A DNA stretch of 64,000 nt from Streptomyces sp. NBC_01288 (GTDB taxonomy: Bacteria > Actinomycetota > Actinomycetes > Streptomycetales > Streptomycetaceae), in assembly GCF_035982055.1 (NCBI RefSeq), contig NZ_CP108427.1, forward strand, positions 7,997,001 through 8,061,000, in the 5' to 3' direction. The notes below the pieces were generated by a model that searched no databases, was not told where the DNA came from, and saw nothing but the letters and a program-made list of their open reading frames with translations. The position numbers were made by a program, and so were the translations under genes. Below are positions 44,619-53,475 of this stretch, piece after piece. The first letter of the stretch is position 1, and each line of letters begins with the position of its first letter.

Positions 44619-45176
44619 ATGAATGCCGAAGGGCTGGAGAGTTTCCGGGACTTCGTGGACAACAGGTCGTCGGCCCTGCTGAAGACGGCCGTGCTGCTCT
44701 GCGGGGGAGACCTGCACGCCGGTGAGGACCTGCTGCAGAACGCCCTGGCCAAAGCGGCCGGACGGTGGCAGCGGATCGACGAACCCGAGGCCTACGTACG
44801 GCGGATCCTCTACCGCCAGCAGGTCAGCCGCTGGCGCCTGAAATGGCGCAGGCGCGAGGTCAGCGTGGCCGAGCCGCCCGAGGCGGGCGCGGGTGTCGAC
44901 GCGGCCGCCGCGGCCGAACTGCGCCTGGTCATGCGCCAGGCGCTGTCCCGGCTCACCGCCCGCCAGCGCACCGTGCTCGTGCTGCGCTACTTCGAGGACC
45001 TGCCCGAGGCCGACGTGGCCCGCCTCCTCGGCTGCTCCGTGGGCACCGTACGGTCCACCACCCACCGCTCCCTGGCCCGACTGCGCGTCCTCGCACCGGA
45101 GTTGGCCGCTCTGGGCCTCGCCGACGTCGAGCTCCAGCCGTCCCGCGACTACTCACCCGTGGAGGTGCGTCCGTGA
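44619..45176 (+). CDS. ECF sigma factor, SigE family
   Basis: 185 residues. Region 2 spans about 1-70 (FRDFVDNRSSALLKTAVLLC, then DEPEAYVRRILYRQQVSRWR). Region 4 is about 105-160 (LTARQRTVLVLRYFEDLPEA, GCSVGTVRSTTHRSLARL). Members of this streptomycete SigE-family class often work with a downstream membrane protein. ATG at 44619 has AAGAGAAGG upstream; a GTG at 44613 is also possible. It overlaps the next gene by four bases. Confidence 0.9.
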   Translation: MNAEGLESFRDFVDNRSSALLKTAVLLCGGDLHAGEDLLQNALAKAAGRWQRIDEPEAYVRRILYRQQVSRWRLKWRRREVSVAEPPEAGAGVDAAAAAELRLVMRQALSRLTARQRTVLVLRYFEDLPEADVARLLGCSVGTVRSTTHRSLARLRVLAPELAALGLADVELQPSRDYSPVEVRP

Positions 45177-46408
45177 ACGTCGAGGAACTCCTCCGCGACG
45201 CGCTGCGCGAGCAGGCCGCCGAACAGCCCCCGGCGGGACCGGGGTTCGCCGACTGGGTACTGGCCGTCCGCCGGCGCCGCCGCAACCGCAGGCTCGCGAG
45301 CGTCGCCGCCGCCACGGCCGCCGTGGTCGCCATCGCCGTGGCCGTGCCGCTGCTGGACTCGGGGAAGGACGACGTCCGTCCGTCGGGTGTCGTGGAGCAG
45401 AAGGGAGTCAAAGCCCACCCGAGCCAGTCGCCGCCGCGCGACCTGATCGCGGCCGGGAACACGGCAGTTGCCGCCTACTACGTTCCGACCACCGTCAAGC
45501 GGTCGGCCACGGAGGCCGTCTCGGAGCGCGCCTACCGGCTGCTCGACCCGAAGACCGGCAAGTACGTGAAGGCCCCCCGGTGGTCCGTCGTCGCCGTCGC
45601 CCCCGGCATGAAGACCGCCGCCGTCCTGGAGAAGACCCTGCCCGCCTCCCGGATCGGCCTGCTCGACCTGGCCACCGGCAAGGTCGAGAGGTGGATCCAG
45701 GTCGACCACGGGGTCGCGGGGCTAGAGTTCTCGCGCGACGGACGGAAGCTCGTCGCGACGACCTACGGCGAGAACCCCGACCAAATGGTCAAGCCGAAGG
45801 GCTCCAACGCCTGGAGCGGGAAGGAGCCGTCGAGCCGCACCGGCTTCTACGTCCTCGACGTGGGCTCCGGCAACGGTTCCTGGAGCGAGGTCAAGCTCGG
45901 TGGCGACGCGAGCGACCCCATGGGCGCCGGCTTCATCAACTCCCGCCAGGACTTCGCCCTCACCCGGGACGGCAGGTACATCTGGGCCGGGAACCCCATG
46001 GGCAACATCGGCAAGCAGTTCTGGGACCTCACGGGTGCCGCCGAGCCCGTACCGGAGAACGCGAAGTACCTGGTCTGGTACGTCGACGCGTGGAACTCGC
46101 CCAGCGGCAACCTCGTCGCCGGTGACTTCGCGGGCAAGAAGTGGCACACCTCGTCCTACGTCGTCGACGCGACCACCGGCAGGAAGACCGAGATCCACGG
46201 GCAGCAACTGCTCGCCTGGGCCGACGACAGGTCCCTCATCGCCTGGGACATCGGGAAGGGGGCGAAGGAGAGCGAGTACCACCAGCGGCTGGTGCTGGTC
46301 ACCATCGGCAGCGACAAGGAGGTACCGCTGAGCGGCTTCCGCAAGGACAGCGGCACCGATCCAGACAACAGCTCCGGACGGTGGGAGCCCGTGTTCGCGG
46401 AGCGCTGA
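45173..46408 (+). CDS. Membrane-anchored beta-propeller-like protein
   Basis: 411 residues. A basic cytoplasmic stretch (VRRRRRNRRLASV) precedes one membrane helix (about residues 43-60). An extracytoplasmic domain follows with TolB/WD40-like repeats such as GLEFSRDGRKLVATTYG, ALTRDGRYIWAGNPMG and LLAWADDRSLIAWDIG. Coupled to the ECF sigma gene by a GTGA overlap, it is a candidate sensor or anti-sigma factor, but no known anti-sigma domain is visible. Confidence 0.75.
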   Translation: MNVEELLRDALREQAAEQPPAGPGFADWVLAVRRRRRNRRLASVAAATAAVVAIAVAVPLLDSGKDDVRPSGVVEQKGVKAHPSQSPPRDLIAAGNTAVAAYYVPTTVKRSATEAVSERAYRLLDPKTGKYVKAPRWSVVAVAPGMKTAAVLEKTLPASRIGLLDLATGKVERWIQVDHGVAGLEFSRDGRKLVATTYGENPDQMVKPKGSNAWSGKEPSSRTGFYVLDVGSGNGSWSEVKLGGDASDPMGAGFINSRQDFALTRDGRYIWAGNPMGNIGKQFWDLTGAAEPVPENAKYLVWYVDAWNSPSGNLVAGDFAGKKWHTSSYVVDATTGRKTEIHGQQLLAWADDRSLIAWDIGKGAKESEYHQRLVLVTIGSDKEVPLSGFRKDSGTDPDNSSGRWEPVFAER

Positions 46409-46423
46409 CCGACCGCGTGCCGG

Positions 46424-47329
46424 TCAGGCGGCCACGAACTCCTCGTACGCCGCCAGCAGTTCACGGGCCGCGTCCCGGCCGGCGGGCCGCAGCGGGGCCC
46501 GGACCGAACCTCCGGGCAGGCCCAGCGAGTTGAGCAGGGCCTTGACCGTCACGGTGCCGGGGAGCCCCGCCGACATCATCAACTCGATGAGCGGCGTGGC
46601 ACGTTGTTGGAGGCGGGCGGACACGGGGGTGTCGCCCGCCTCGAACGCGTCCAGGATCGCCCGGAGTTGAGCCGGGACGACGTTCGCGACGGTACTCACA
46701 TAGCCCGCCCCGCCCACCGCGTACAGCGCGAGGATGTGCTCGTCGCAGCCCGCGTAGTACGCCAACTCCGTGCGGTCCAGCACCTTTTGGGTGCCGAGGA
46801 AGTCGTAGGAACAGTCCTTGACCGCGACGATCCTGGGGTGCTCGGAGAGCCGGATCATGGTCTCCGGTTCGATACGGGTGCCGGTGCGGCCCGGGATGTC
46901 GTAGAGCACGAGGGGCAGTCCCGAGGCGTCGGCGACCTCGCGGAAGTGCGCCTCCAGGGCGTCCTGCGGGGGCCTGCTGTAGTACGGCGAGACCACCAAC
47001 ACCCCGTCCGCGCCCGCCTTTTCGGCCTGGAGGGCGAGTTCCACGGTGTGCCGGGTGTCGAAGGTGCCGACGCCCGAGACGAGGGGGACCTGATCACCGA
47101 CGGCCTCGCGGACGGCGGTGACGAGCGCCGCCTTCTCCGCGTCCGTCGTGGTCGGCGACTCCCCGGTCGTCCCGGACAGCACGAGCCCGTCACAGCCCTC
47201 CGACACCAGCCGCCCGGCGAGGAGTTGGGCACCGGGGAGGTCGAGTTCCCCGGCCTCGGTGAAGGGGGTGATCATCGCGCACAGGGCGCGGCCGAAGGGA
47301 GGAGGGGCGGGTCGGGCTGCGGTCGTCAT
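46424..47329 (-). CDS. dapA: 4-hydroxy-tetrahydrodipicolinate synthase
   Basis: 301 residues, DHDPS/N-acetylneuraminate lyase TIM barrel. It condenses pyruvate with aspartate semialdehyde at the start of lysine synthesis. The pyruvate-binding GTTGESPT, the Tyr in VLYDIPGRTG and the Schiff-base Lys in IVAVKDCS are present. ATG at 47329 is chosen. GTG at 47365 with GAAGAA upstream is an alternative that adds 12 residues. Confidence 0.92.
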   Translation of the reverse strand: MTTAARPAPPPFGRALCAMITPFTEAGELDLPGAQLLAGRLVSEGCDGLVLSGTTGESPTTTDAEKAALVTAVREAVGDQVPLVSGVGTFDTRHTVELALQAEKAGADGVLVVSPYYSRPPQDALEAHFREVADASGLPLVLYDIPGRTGTRIEPETMIRLSEHPRIVAVKDCSYDFLGTQKVLDRTELAYYAGCDEHILALYAVGGAGYVSTVANVVPAQLRAILDAFEAGDTPVSARLQQRATPLIELMMSAGLPGTVTVKALLNSLGLPGGSVRAPLRPAGRDAARELLAAYEEFVAA

Positions 47330-47429
47330 GGGAGTAGTCTCGGCAGAGCGACAGTGAAGCACCACTTAATTCTTCTACCGGATATCGATAAGTGATGCTG
47401 CGGAATGGGTGGCGTGGCGTGGTGTGGCG
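47330..47429. promoter_or_regulatory. AT-rich divergent promoter region at dapA
   Basis: Unusually AT-rich for this genome (around 47361-47395). CACTTA at 47363-47368 and TAAGTG at 47389-47394 form a 6-bp inverted repeat with a 20-base spacer. It may hold the dapA promoter and an operator. No clear hexamer pair was assigned. Confidence 0.35.
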
Positions 47430-48092
47430 ATGAAAGATGGGGGCGGTGTGACGGGGAGGGGCGGCACGGGGGATCCCGCACGGCGGCCCGACGAGGAAGG
47501 GGACGCCGAAGACTCCGTACGCCACCGCGACCACGGCGTCCCGCTGGCCCGTTTCACCGACCGCGTGCTGGTGGTCTGTCCCCGCTGCGGCGGCCGCGCG
47601 CTCGTCGTCCCGCGACCTGGTCTGCCCGCGCCCCGGTACGCCACGGAACTCCTGTACCAGCCACGCCGGTTGGCGTGCGCCGGGTGCGGGGCCGTCGCCG
47701 ACTGGGCGGCCGCGACGCGGGACAACGCCCTGATCGGCGTGGCGCCGGGCGGCACCGAGGACCCCTTCTTCGGGCGCCCCCTCTGGTTGCAGACCCGCTG
47801 CGTCGGTCACATCCTGTGGGCCTACAGCGAGGTGCACGTCGACGCCCTCTCGGCCTATGTGGGCGCGCGGTTGCGCGAGCGGGGCGGACTGTCGCCGACG
47901 AGGGCGATGTTCGCGCGGCTGCCTGCCTGGATGAAGACCTCCGAGCACCGCGCCGAGCTCCTGGCCGGTCTGGAGACGCTGCGAGGCCTGGCCGGGCGCA
48001 CGGCCCCCGCCGACCGCTCCGACGCCGCCCACGAACACGGCGACCGCCCTCGGCCGTACAGGAGTCTCTACTTCCGGGGCGGCCCCTACTAG
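47430..48092 (+). CDS. Zinc-ribbon hypothetical protein
   Basis: 220 residues. Two CxxC knuckles (VCPRCGGRAL and ACAGCGAV) form a probable zinc ribbon, followed by an alpha-helical region with PLWLQTRCVGHILWAYSEVH. Conserved in streptomycetes with no known function. The start is uncertain: ATG 47430, GTG 47448 (better spaced to a G-rich site) and ATG 47409 are possible. Confidence 0.65.
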   Translation: MKDGGGVTGRGGTGDPARRPDEEGDAEDSVRHRDHGVPLARFTDRVLVVCPRCGGRALVVPRPGLPAPRYATELLYQPRRLACAGCGAVADWAAATRDNALIGVAPGGTEDPFFGRPLWLQTRCVGHILWAYSEVHVDALSAYVGARLRERGGLSPTRAMFARLPAWMKTSEHRAELLAGLETLRGLAGRTAPADRSDAAHEHGDRPRPYRSLYFRGGPY

Positions 48093-48200
48093 CCCCCCGA
48101 GCATCAAGGCCCTATGTCCAATTGACCCCCTCATGGGTCACCATGGCCAGGAAGGTCACGGACGTGGGAAGTTGATCCACCCCTGGTCACGGGAGGCGTC

Positions 48201-48338
48201 ATGAAGCTCGGCAAGGCACTGGCCACCGGAGTCGCCGAAGAGCGGCAGCGGATCCACGAGGAGGAGCTCGAACTCCCCGAGAGGATCGCGGAGTTCACGG
48301 AGGAGAAGGCGCCCGAAGAGGTCCCGGCCGCCCGATGA
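48201..48338 (+). CDS. Small acidic protein, 45 residues
   Basis: A short gene with a good ribosome binding site (GGGAGG, 5 bases before ATG). Its stop overlaps the next start (ATGA). The product starts MKLGKALATGVAEERQRIHE and is strongly acidic (many Glu), probably one amphipathic helix. No function is known. Coupling suggests it acts with the cysteine-rich protein at 48335-49027. Confidence 0.7.
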   Translation: MKLGKALATGVAEERQRIHEEELELPERIAEFTEEKAPEEVPAAR

Positions 48339-49027
48339 GGCTGCGGCTCCCCGAGGAACGCCCGACGGAGCCGCCGACCGGATTCAAGATCGCCCACCCG
48401 GTGCTGTCCCAGGACGGCACCCGGGCCGGGTTCACCGGTGTGTCGCTGGGCGGCGCGCTGCCGTACGGAGTCGTGGCCGACGCGTCCTGCGTCTACGGCC
48501 GCCGCCACCGTTCGCCCGCGCGACTCTGCGACTGCGGCTTCCACTGCGTGCACGAACGGGCAGCGGCGGAAGCCCTGTTGTGCACCGCCGAGCACCGCGC
48601 GGCGGTCCTCCTCGACATCACCGTGCTCGGCGCCTACATCCGCTTCGAACTCGGCTTCCGCTACGCCCGCCAACGCGTCCGCGCCGCCACCGTCGGCCCC
48701 TGCGCCTGCGGCGCCCGAGCCGTCGCCCTCGCCGACGCCGGTTGGGGCAGGCCCGGTTGGCGCGCCCTGGCCGCCGCCTGCGCGGGCTGCGTCCGCAGTC
48801 GTACGTCCGTCTCGCTCGCCGAGTTCGCCCGGCGGGCCGGGGACGGGCTACGGGTGGCGGCGGGAAGCGACGGGGAGACGGCGACCGTGGACCCCGGACT
48901 TCCCGAAGGACTCGGCGTGCCCGAACTCGTCGCGGAGGCCGCCCTGTTGCAGGCCCGCCTCGACTGGTTCCAGAGCCGGTTGGCGCGTCTGGAAGGGAGC
49001 GGGGGACAGCAACAAGGCGGGCCTTGA
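48335..49027 (+). CDS. Cysteine-rich hypothetical protein
   Basis: 230 residues. Cysteine clusters occur in RLCDCGFHCVHE, GPCACGAR and AACAGCVR, which could bind metal. A segment with helix character, RFELGFRYARQRVRAATV, lies between. No homologue of known function was recognised. It is translationally coupled to the 45-residue acidic protein upstream. Confidence 0.65.
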   Translation: MRLRLPEERPTEPPTGFKIAHPVLSQDGTRAGFTGVSLGGALPYGVVADASCVYGRRHRSPARLCDCGFHCVHERAAAEALLCTAEHRAAVLLDITVLGAYIRFELGFRYARQRVRAATVGPCACGARAVALADAGWGRPGWRALAAACAGCVRSRTSVSLAEFARRAGDGLRVAAGSDGETATVDPGLPEGLGVPELVAEAALLQARLDWFQSRLARLEGSGGQQQGGP

Positions 49028-49091
49028 CCTCAACTCCGGTCGAGGTTGAAGGCTGGTCGGTACACACCCGTACCGATCACCGGAGGCCCGC

Positions 49092-49811
49092 ATGACCCGC
49101 CGAACCGACTCCCACCCCGACCTCGCCGACCCCCGCGTCGGCGCCCCCTTCTTCAGCACCTGGCGCGTTGGCACACCCCTGCGCCAACGGCAGTCCGTCG
49201 AGGCGATCGCGGGCGCCTGGGAACGCCGGCCCTGGCCCGCCGACGACCTCCTCGGCTACCACGTCTACACCGGCCACGACGCCTCCACCCTGCTGCACTA
49301 CTCGCAGTGGACGAGCGAGCCGGCGTACGAGACCTTCGTCAAGACCCACCGCCAGGAGCGCGTCGACGAGATCGACACCGCCGTACCGGGCATCGAACGC
49401 CTCGGCCTCGGCCGCTATCGCCACTACCGCAGCGGCGGCACCCTGACAGACCGGGATGGGCGCATCCCCAGGCGCGTCCCCGGTTGCGTCGTGATCGTCG
49501 ACGTGGTGTTCGAGGGCCCCCACCCCGACCGCCAACGCGCCTGGGTGGACGCCGTGTTCGAGGCCCTGGAGAACGAGCCCGCGCCGCACCCCGGCGGTAT
49601 CTCCGCCCACTTCCACCTCTCCACCGACGGCGCCCGCGTCCTCAACTACGCCGAGTGGGACAGCGCCCAGGCCCACATCGAGGCCCTCGCCGCCCCCGGC
49701 GACGGCATCGGCTCCGCCACCGCACTCTGGGAACGCGTCCAGACCTGGCCGGGACTGAAGAGCACCACGGTCAGCCGTTACGACCACGCGCTCGGCCTCG
49801 TCCCTGACTGA
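49092..49811 (+). CDS. Antibiotic biosynthesis monooxygenase-domain protein
   Basis: 239 residues with two ferredoxin-like ABM domains (about 20-115 and 125-235). Each ends in a Y-x-x-W-type strand (LLHYSQWTSEPAYETFV and VLNYAEWDSAQAHIEAL). Such dimers oxygenate or cyclise small molecules; the substrate is not known here. GGAGG precedes the ATG. Confidence 0.8.
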   Translation: MTRRTDSHPDLADPRVGAPFFSTWRVGTPLRQRQSVEAIAGAWERRPWPADDLLGYHVYTGHDASTLLHYSQWTSEPAYETFVKTHRQERVDEIDTAVPGIERLGLGRYRHYRSGGTLTDRDGRIPRRVPGCVVIVDVVFEGPHPDRQRAWVDAVFEALENEPAPHPGGISAHFHLSTDGARVLNYAEWDSAQAHIEALAAPGDGIGSATALWERVQTWPGLKSTTVSRYDHALGLVPD

Positions 49812-49882
49812 CCGGCGCCCCGGCTTCCGCCGACAATCCCACCCACCTGGACAAAAAAAGTGTTCGGTGAGACGGTGGACGC

Positions 49883-50497
49883 ATGCTGGACGTCACCGTG
49901 ATCGAGGACCCCGAGGCCGCAGCCGTCTCGCTGGACCCCATAAGGGCCCGGCTGCTCGCCGAACTGGCGGCCGGACCCGCGTCGGCCACCATGCTGGCCG
50001 GCAAGGTCGGACTGCCCCGGCAGAAGGTGAACTACCACCTCAAGGCGCTGGAGCGGCACGGCCTGGTCGAGCTGGACGGCGAGCGGCGCAAGGGCAATGT
50101 CACCGAGCGGGTGATGCGGGCGACCGCCGCGTCGTACGTCATCTCGCCGCTCGCGCTCGCCGCCGTGCAGCCGGACCCGGACCGGTTCCGCGACCAGCTC
50201 TCCGCACGGTGGCTGCTGGCGCTCGGCGCCAGGCTGGTGCGGGACGTCGGTTCGCTGATCACCGGGGCGACCAAGGCCCATCAGCGGCTGGCGACCTACG
50301 CGCTGGACGGCGAGGTGCGCTTCGCGTCCGCCGCCGACCGGGCCGCGTTCATCCAGGAGTTGACCGCCGGGGTGAGCGCCCTCATCCGCAAGTACGACGC
50401 GGGTGACGCGGAGGAGGGACGCGACCACCGGATCGTCGTGGCCGTCCACCCCACGCTGAAGGAACAGCCGCTGCCCGTACCGGAATTGGACCAGTAG
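49883..50497 (+). CDS. ArsR-like winged-helix regulator
   Basis: 204 residues. The helix-turn-helix covers about 15-75 (LDPIRARLLAELAAGPASAT, LPRQKVNYHLKALERHGLVE). The C-terminal half is an unknown sensor. An AHSA1/SRPBCC protein gene follows by 16 bases, a common pairing in actinobacteria. A run of seven A bases at 49853-49859 lies just upstream. Confidence 0.85.
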   Translation: MLDVTVIEDPEAAAVSLDPIRARLLAELAAGPASATMLAGKVGLPRQKVNYHLKALERHGLVELDGERRKGNVTERVMRATAASYVISPLALAAVQPDPDRFRDQLSARWLLALGARLVRDVGSLITGATKAHQRLATYALDGEVRFASAADRAAFIQELTAGVSALIRKYDAGDAEEGRDHRIVVAVHPTLKEQPLPVPELDQ

Positions 50498-50513
50498 GAC
50501 TCAGGAGCCAGTC

Positions 50514-51239
50514 ATGTCCAAGGAATTCGAGATCGTCTACGAGTTTGAGGTCGACGCCACGCCGGGGGAGGTGTGGGACGCCATCACGTCCGGTACGGGC
50601 GGGTGGCTGTGGCCGATGGAGTTCGACGGGGAGAAGCGGGTCGGGCCCTTCGGATCCACGCTCACCAACTTCGACCCGCCGCACCGGCTCACCGCCCTCA
50701 GCGAGGACGTCGGCTTCCCCACCCAGAGTCTCAACCAGATCGACGAGACCATCGAGCCCCGCGACGGCGGCCGGCGGGCCTGGGTGCGGTACGTGCACAG
50801 CGGGATCTTCACCGACGACTGGGACAACCAGTACGACGGCGCGAGCAAGCACAACGCGTTCTACCTGCACACCCTGCGGGAGTACGTCACCCACTTCGCG
50901 GGCCGCCCGGTCGCGTTCGCGACATTCGACGGTCCCGAAGCCTCAACCGCCGCCGACGCCTTCGGAGTTGTCGGCCGGGCGCTCGGCCTCGCGGACGACA
51001 CCAATGAGGGAGCACGGGTCCGGGCGCGCGGGCCCGAGGGCCAACTCCTGGACGCCGTACTCGACTTCCGCAGCCCGTACTTCATCGGACTGCGCACCGA
51101 CAGCGCGTTGATCCGCTTCTTCGGGCGCAACCACTGGGGCGCCCCGGTCGGCATCAGCGTCCACGACTTCGCCCCGGACGCCGACGCCAAGACGAACGAA
51201 CTCGCCTGGCGGAACTGGCTGGACGGGGCCTTCGTCTGA
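50514..51239 (+). CDS. SRPBCC/AHSA1-family protein
   Basis: 241 residues, START-like ligand-binding fold (FEIVYEFEVDATPGEVWDAI and SGIFTDDWDNQYDGASKHNA). Proteins of this family bind hydrophobic ligands or assist Hsp90-like machines. It probably forms an operon with the preceding regulator. Confidence 0.82.
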   Translation: MSKEFEIVYEFEVDATPGEVWDAITSGTGGWLWPMEFDGEKRVGPFGSTLTNFDPPHRLTALSEDVGFPTQSLNQIDETIEPRDGGRRAWVRYVHSGIFTDDWDNQYDGASKHNAFYLHTLREYVTHFAGRPVAFATFDGPEASTAADAFGVVGRALGLADDTNEGARVRARGPEGQLLDAVLDFRSPYFIGLRTDSALIRFFGRNHWGAPVGISVHDFAPDADAKTNELAWRNWLDGAFV

Positions 51240-51309
51240 CCTGGTGCAAGTCGGCGAGACCCCGTCCAACCACCCCCCCCGTGAGCCCCCGTGGCCCACC
51301 CCGTAGGTG

Positions 51310-53133
51310 CTACGGCTGGAAGCGCAGCACCTGCGGGTCGTGGTCGCTGATCTGGTCGTTGAACTCCGAGTTGATGTGGACGCTGTCGTACTCGAAGCAG
51401 TCCTTGCGGATCGACGGGCTGATCAGGATCTGGTCCAGGACCTGCGCGTTGCCCTGGTAGTCGTACGTGTAACGCTCGTTCTTCGGCAGGGACTTGATCG
51501 CCGAGTACAGCTCGCCCTTGCCTTCGAGGATCTTCGCGGTGTCGGAGAACTCGAAGTCGTTCATGTCGCCGAGCGTGATGACGTCCGCGTCCTTCTGCGC
51601 GGCGAGGATCTCCTTGACGAAGGCGTTGACCGCCGTCGCCTGCGCGTGGCGCTGGGTCTCCGAGCTGCGGGTGACCGGCTGGTACTGCGCGGTCAGGGGC
51701 TGGTCGCCGCCCTTGGAGATCAGGTGGTTGGCGATCACGAAGACCGTCCTGCCCTTGAAGACGAACTCGCCCGCGAGCGGCTTGCGGCTCGCGCTCCAGG
51801 CCGCGTTGGCCGGGTCGATCCGGCCCGGGGACGCGGTCAGTTGGGCCTTGCCGTGCACCTTGGTGACACCGACGGCGGTCGTCGAGTCGCCGCCCGCGCG
51901 GTCGGTGAAGGAGACCCGCTCCGGGTTGAACAGGAACACCTGGCGGATGTTGCCGCCGGGCTCGCCGCCGTCCTGGTCGTTGACCGGGTTGATCGAGCGC
52001 CAGTCGTACTTCGGGCCGCCCGCCGCGACGATCGCATCGATCAGCTTGTTGACCGTGACGCTCGCGTCGACCGTGCCGTCGTCCGTCGCACCGTTGTTGT
52101 CCTGGATCTCCTCCAGGGACACGATGTCGGGGGACTGGAGGTTGTTCACGATCGCGGCGGCGTGCGCGGCGAAGGTGCCGTCCGACGGGTCGAGGTTCTC
52201 GACGTTGTACGTCGCCACCGCGAGCTGGCTGCGCGACTGCTTCTTCGTCGTCTCGCGCTTGAGGCCGGCGCTCTTCACGGCGCCGATCTCGTTCGCGACG
52301 AGGGTGTAGCCGCCGTACTGGTTGAAGTCCAGCGGGCCGGCCGTGGTGCCGGTGAGCTTGTCGCCGACGTTGACGACCGGGAAGTCCGCCGTCGCGCCCA
52401 GGGACTGGATCTGGAGGCGGCCGCCGTTCTGCGAGTCGTAGGAGCCGTAGACCGTGCCGCCGCGCTGGGTGGCGTTCTCGTGCGGCTTCACCGTGACCCA
52501 CAGCTCCGCGTACGGGTCGGTCGCGGTGACCACACGGGCGTTCGAGACCTGGACGTTCATGCCCTCAAGGGACTCGTAGTAGTCCAGGGCGTACTTCTTG
52601 GGCTGGAGCGCGAGCGCGTTGATCGAATCGCTCGCGGCGGTGTCGCCGGCCTGCGTGTACCTGCTCGGCGCGGACCGGTCGCTGATCACCGTGGCGGCCG
52701 GTACGGCGTTGCCGCTGGAGACGACGGTGACCGTCGGCTTGGTGATCTCGGTCAGCGACTGGTTGCCCGTGGAGGCACCGCCCGGCACGTACTCGGAGAC
52801 CGTGCCGGAGACGGTGACCGAGTCGCCGACGGCGACCTTCGGCGTGGAGCTGGTGAAGACGAAGACGCCCTCGCTGGTGGCCGGGTTGTCGTCCGGGGTC
52901 GCGTCCTGGAACCAGAACCCCTTCGACGAGCCGTACGTACGGACGCCCGTGACGATGCCCGGTACGTCCGCGACCTTCTGGCCGGCGTACGGGGACACCC
53001 GGGTCGTGCCCTGGATGTCATGGATGCGCACGCTGTCGGCGTGCGCGGGCGAGGTGAGAACGATCGTGGACGCCACGGAACAGACGGCGGCGACGGTCAG
53101 CGCGGCGAGGCGCGCGGAGGACTTGCTCGGCAA
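51310..53133 (-). CDS. Secreted endonuclease/exonuclease/phosphatase-family enzyme
   Basis: 607 residues. The start is taken as TTG at 53133 because GGAGG lies 7 bases before it; ATG at 53157 has no such site. A Sec signal peptide follows (ARLAALTVAAVCSVASTIVL, cleavage near AHA). An OB-like N-terminal domain (about 40-300) precedes the catalytic EEP domain with ATYNVENLDP, GDMNDFEFSD and the final SDHDPQVLRF. It probably degrades extracellular DNA or phosphoesters, supplying phosphate. Confidence 0.88.
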   Translation of the reverse strand: MPSKSSARLAALTVAAVCSVASTIVLTSPAHADSVRIHDIQGTTRVSPYAGQKVADVPGIVTGVRTYGSSKGFWFQDATPDDNPATSEGVFVFTSSTPKVAVGDSVTVSGTVSEYVPGGASTGNQSLTEITKPTVTVVSSGNAVPAATVISDRSAPSRYTQAGDTAASDSINALALQPKKYALDYYESLEGMNVQVSNARVVTATDPYAELWVTVKPHENATQRGGTVYGSYDSQNGGRLQIQSLGATADFPVVNVGDKLTGTTAGPLDFNQYGGYTLVANEIGAVKSAGLKRETTKKQSRSQLAVATYNVENLDPSDGTFAAHAAAIVNNLQSPDIVSLEEIQDNNGATDDGTVDASVTVNKLIDAIVAAGGPKYDWRSINPVNDQDGGEPGGNIRQVFLFNPERVSFTDRAGGDSTTAVGVTKVHGKAQLTASPGRIDPANAAWSASRKPLAGEFVFKGRTVFVIANHLISKGGDQPLTAQYQPVTRSSETQRHAQATAVNAFVKEILAAQKDADVITLGDMNDFEFSDTAKILEGKGELYSAIKSLPKNERYTYDYQGNAQVLDQILISPSIRKDCFEYDSVHINSEFNDQISDHDPQVLRFQP

Positions 53134-53475
53134 CGGGATCCCTCCGGGGACATGCATGAGTGCCGGGACGAGGGTGATGGAACAACAGGAACAGGTGAGA
53201 ACAGGTGATACGGCGGTGGGAGCCGCGAACCGGTGGGGCGGTGGCGACGCGCGTAGAACTTACCTGGAATGGGTGTCCATGACATTTCTACGCGCGTCAA
53301 TCTCATTGCGGCGCCGCCCAGTTGTCAAGGTTTCAGCCATGTACTCCTCGTGGCCGGAACATGAACCGGGCGGCATGGGTCGAAATCCGTCTAGGCTGAG
53401 CGGCTGAGTCGTGTGTCGTGTAAGGCGGTCGTACAGCCGTCGTACGGCCTTCGAGGCGCCTAGGAGAACCCACCG
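53134..53475. promoter_or_regulatory. Divergent region with a 13-bp inverted repeat
   Basis: Arms 53246-53258 and 53286-53298 are perfectly complementary, 27 bases apart. Each contains the self-palindrome ACGCGCGT, their centres 43 bases apart, close to four helical turns. The repeat lies between the secreted nuclease gene and the gene at 53476. The rest is unremarkable, with a short AT-rich patch around 53325. Confidence 0.55.
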
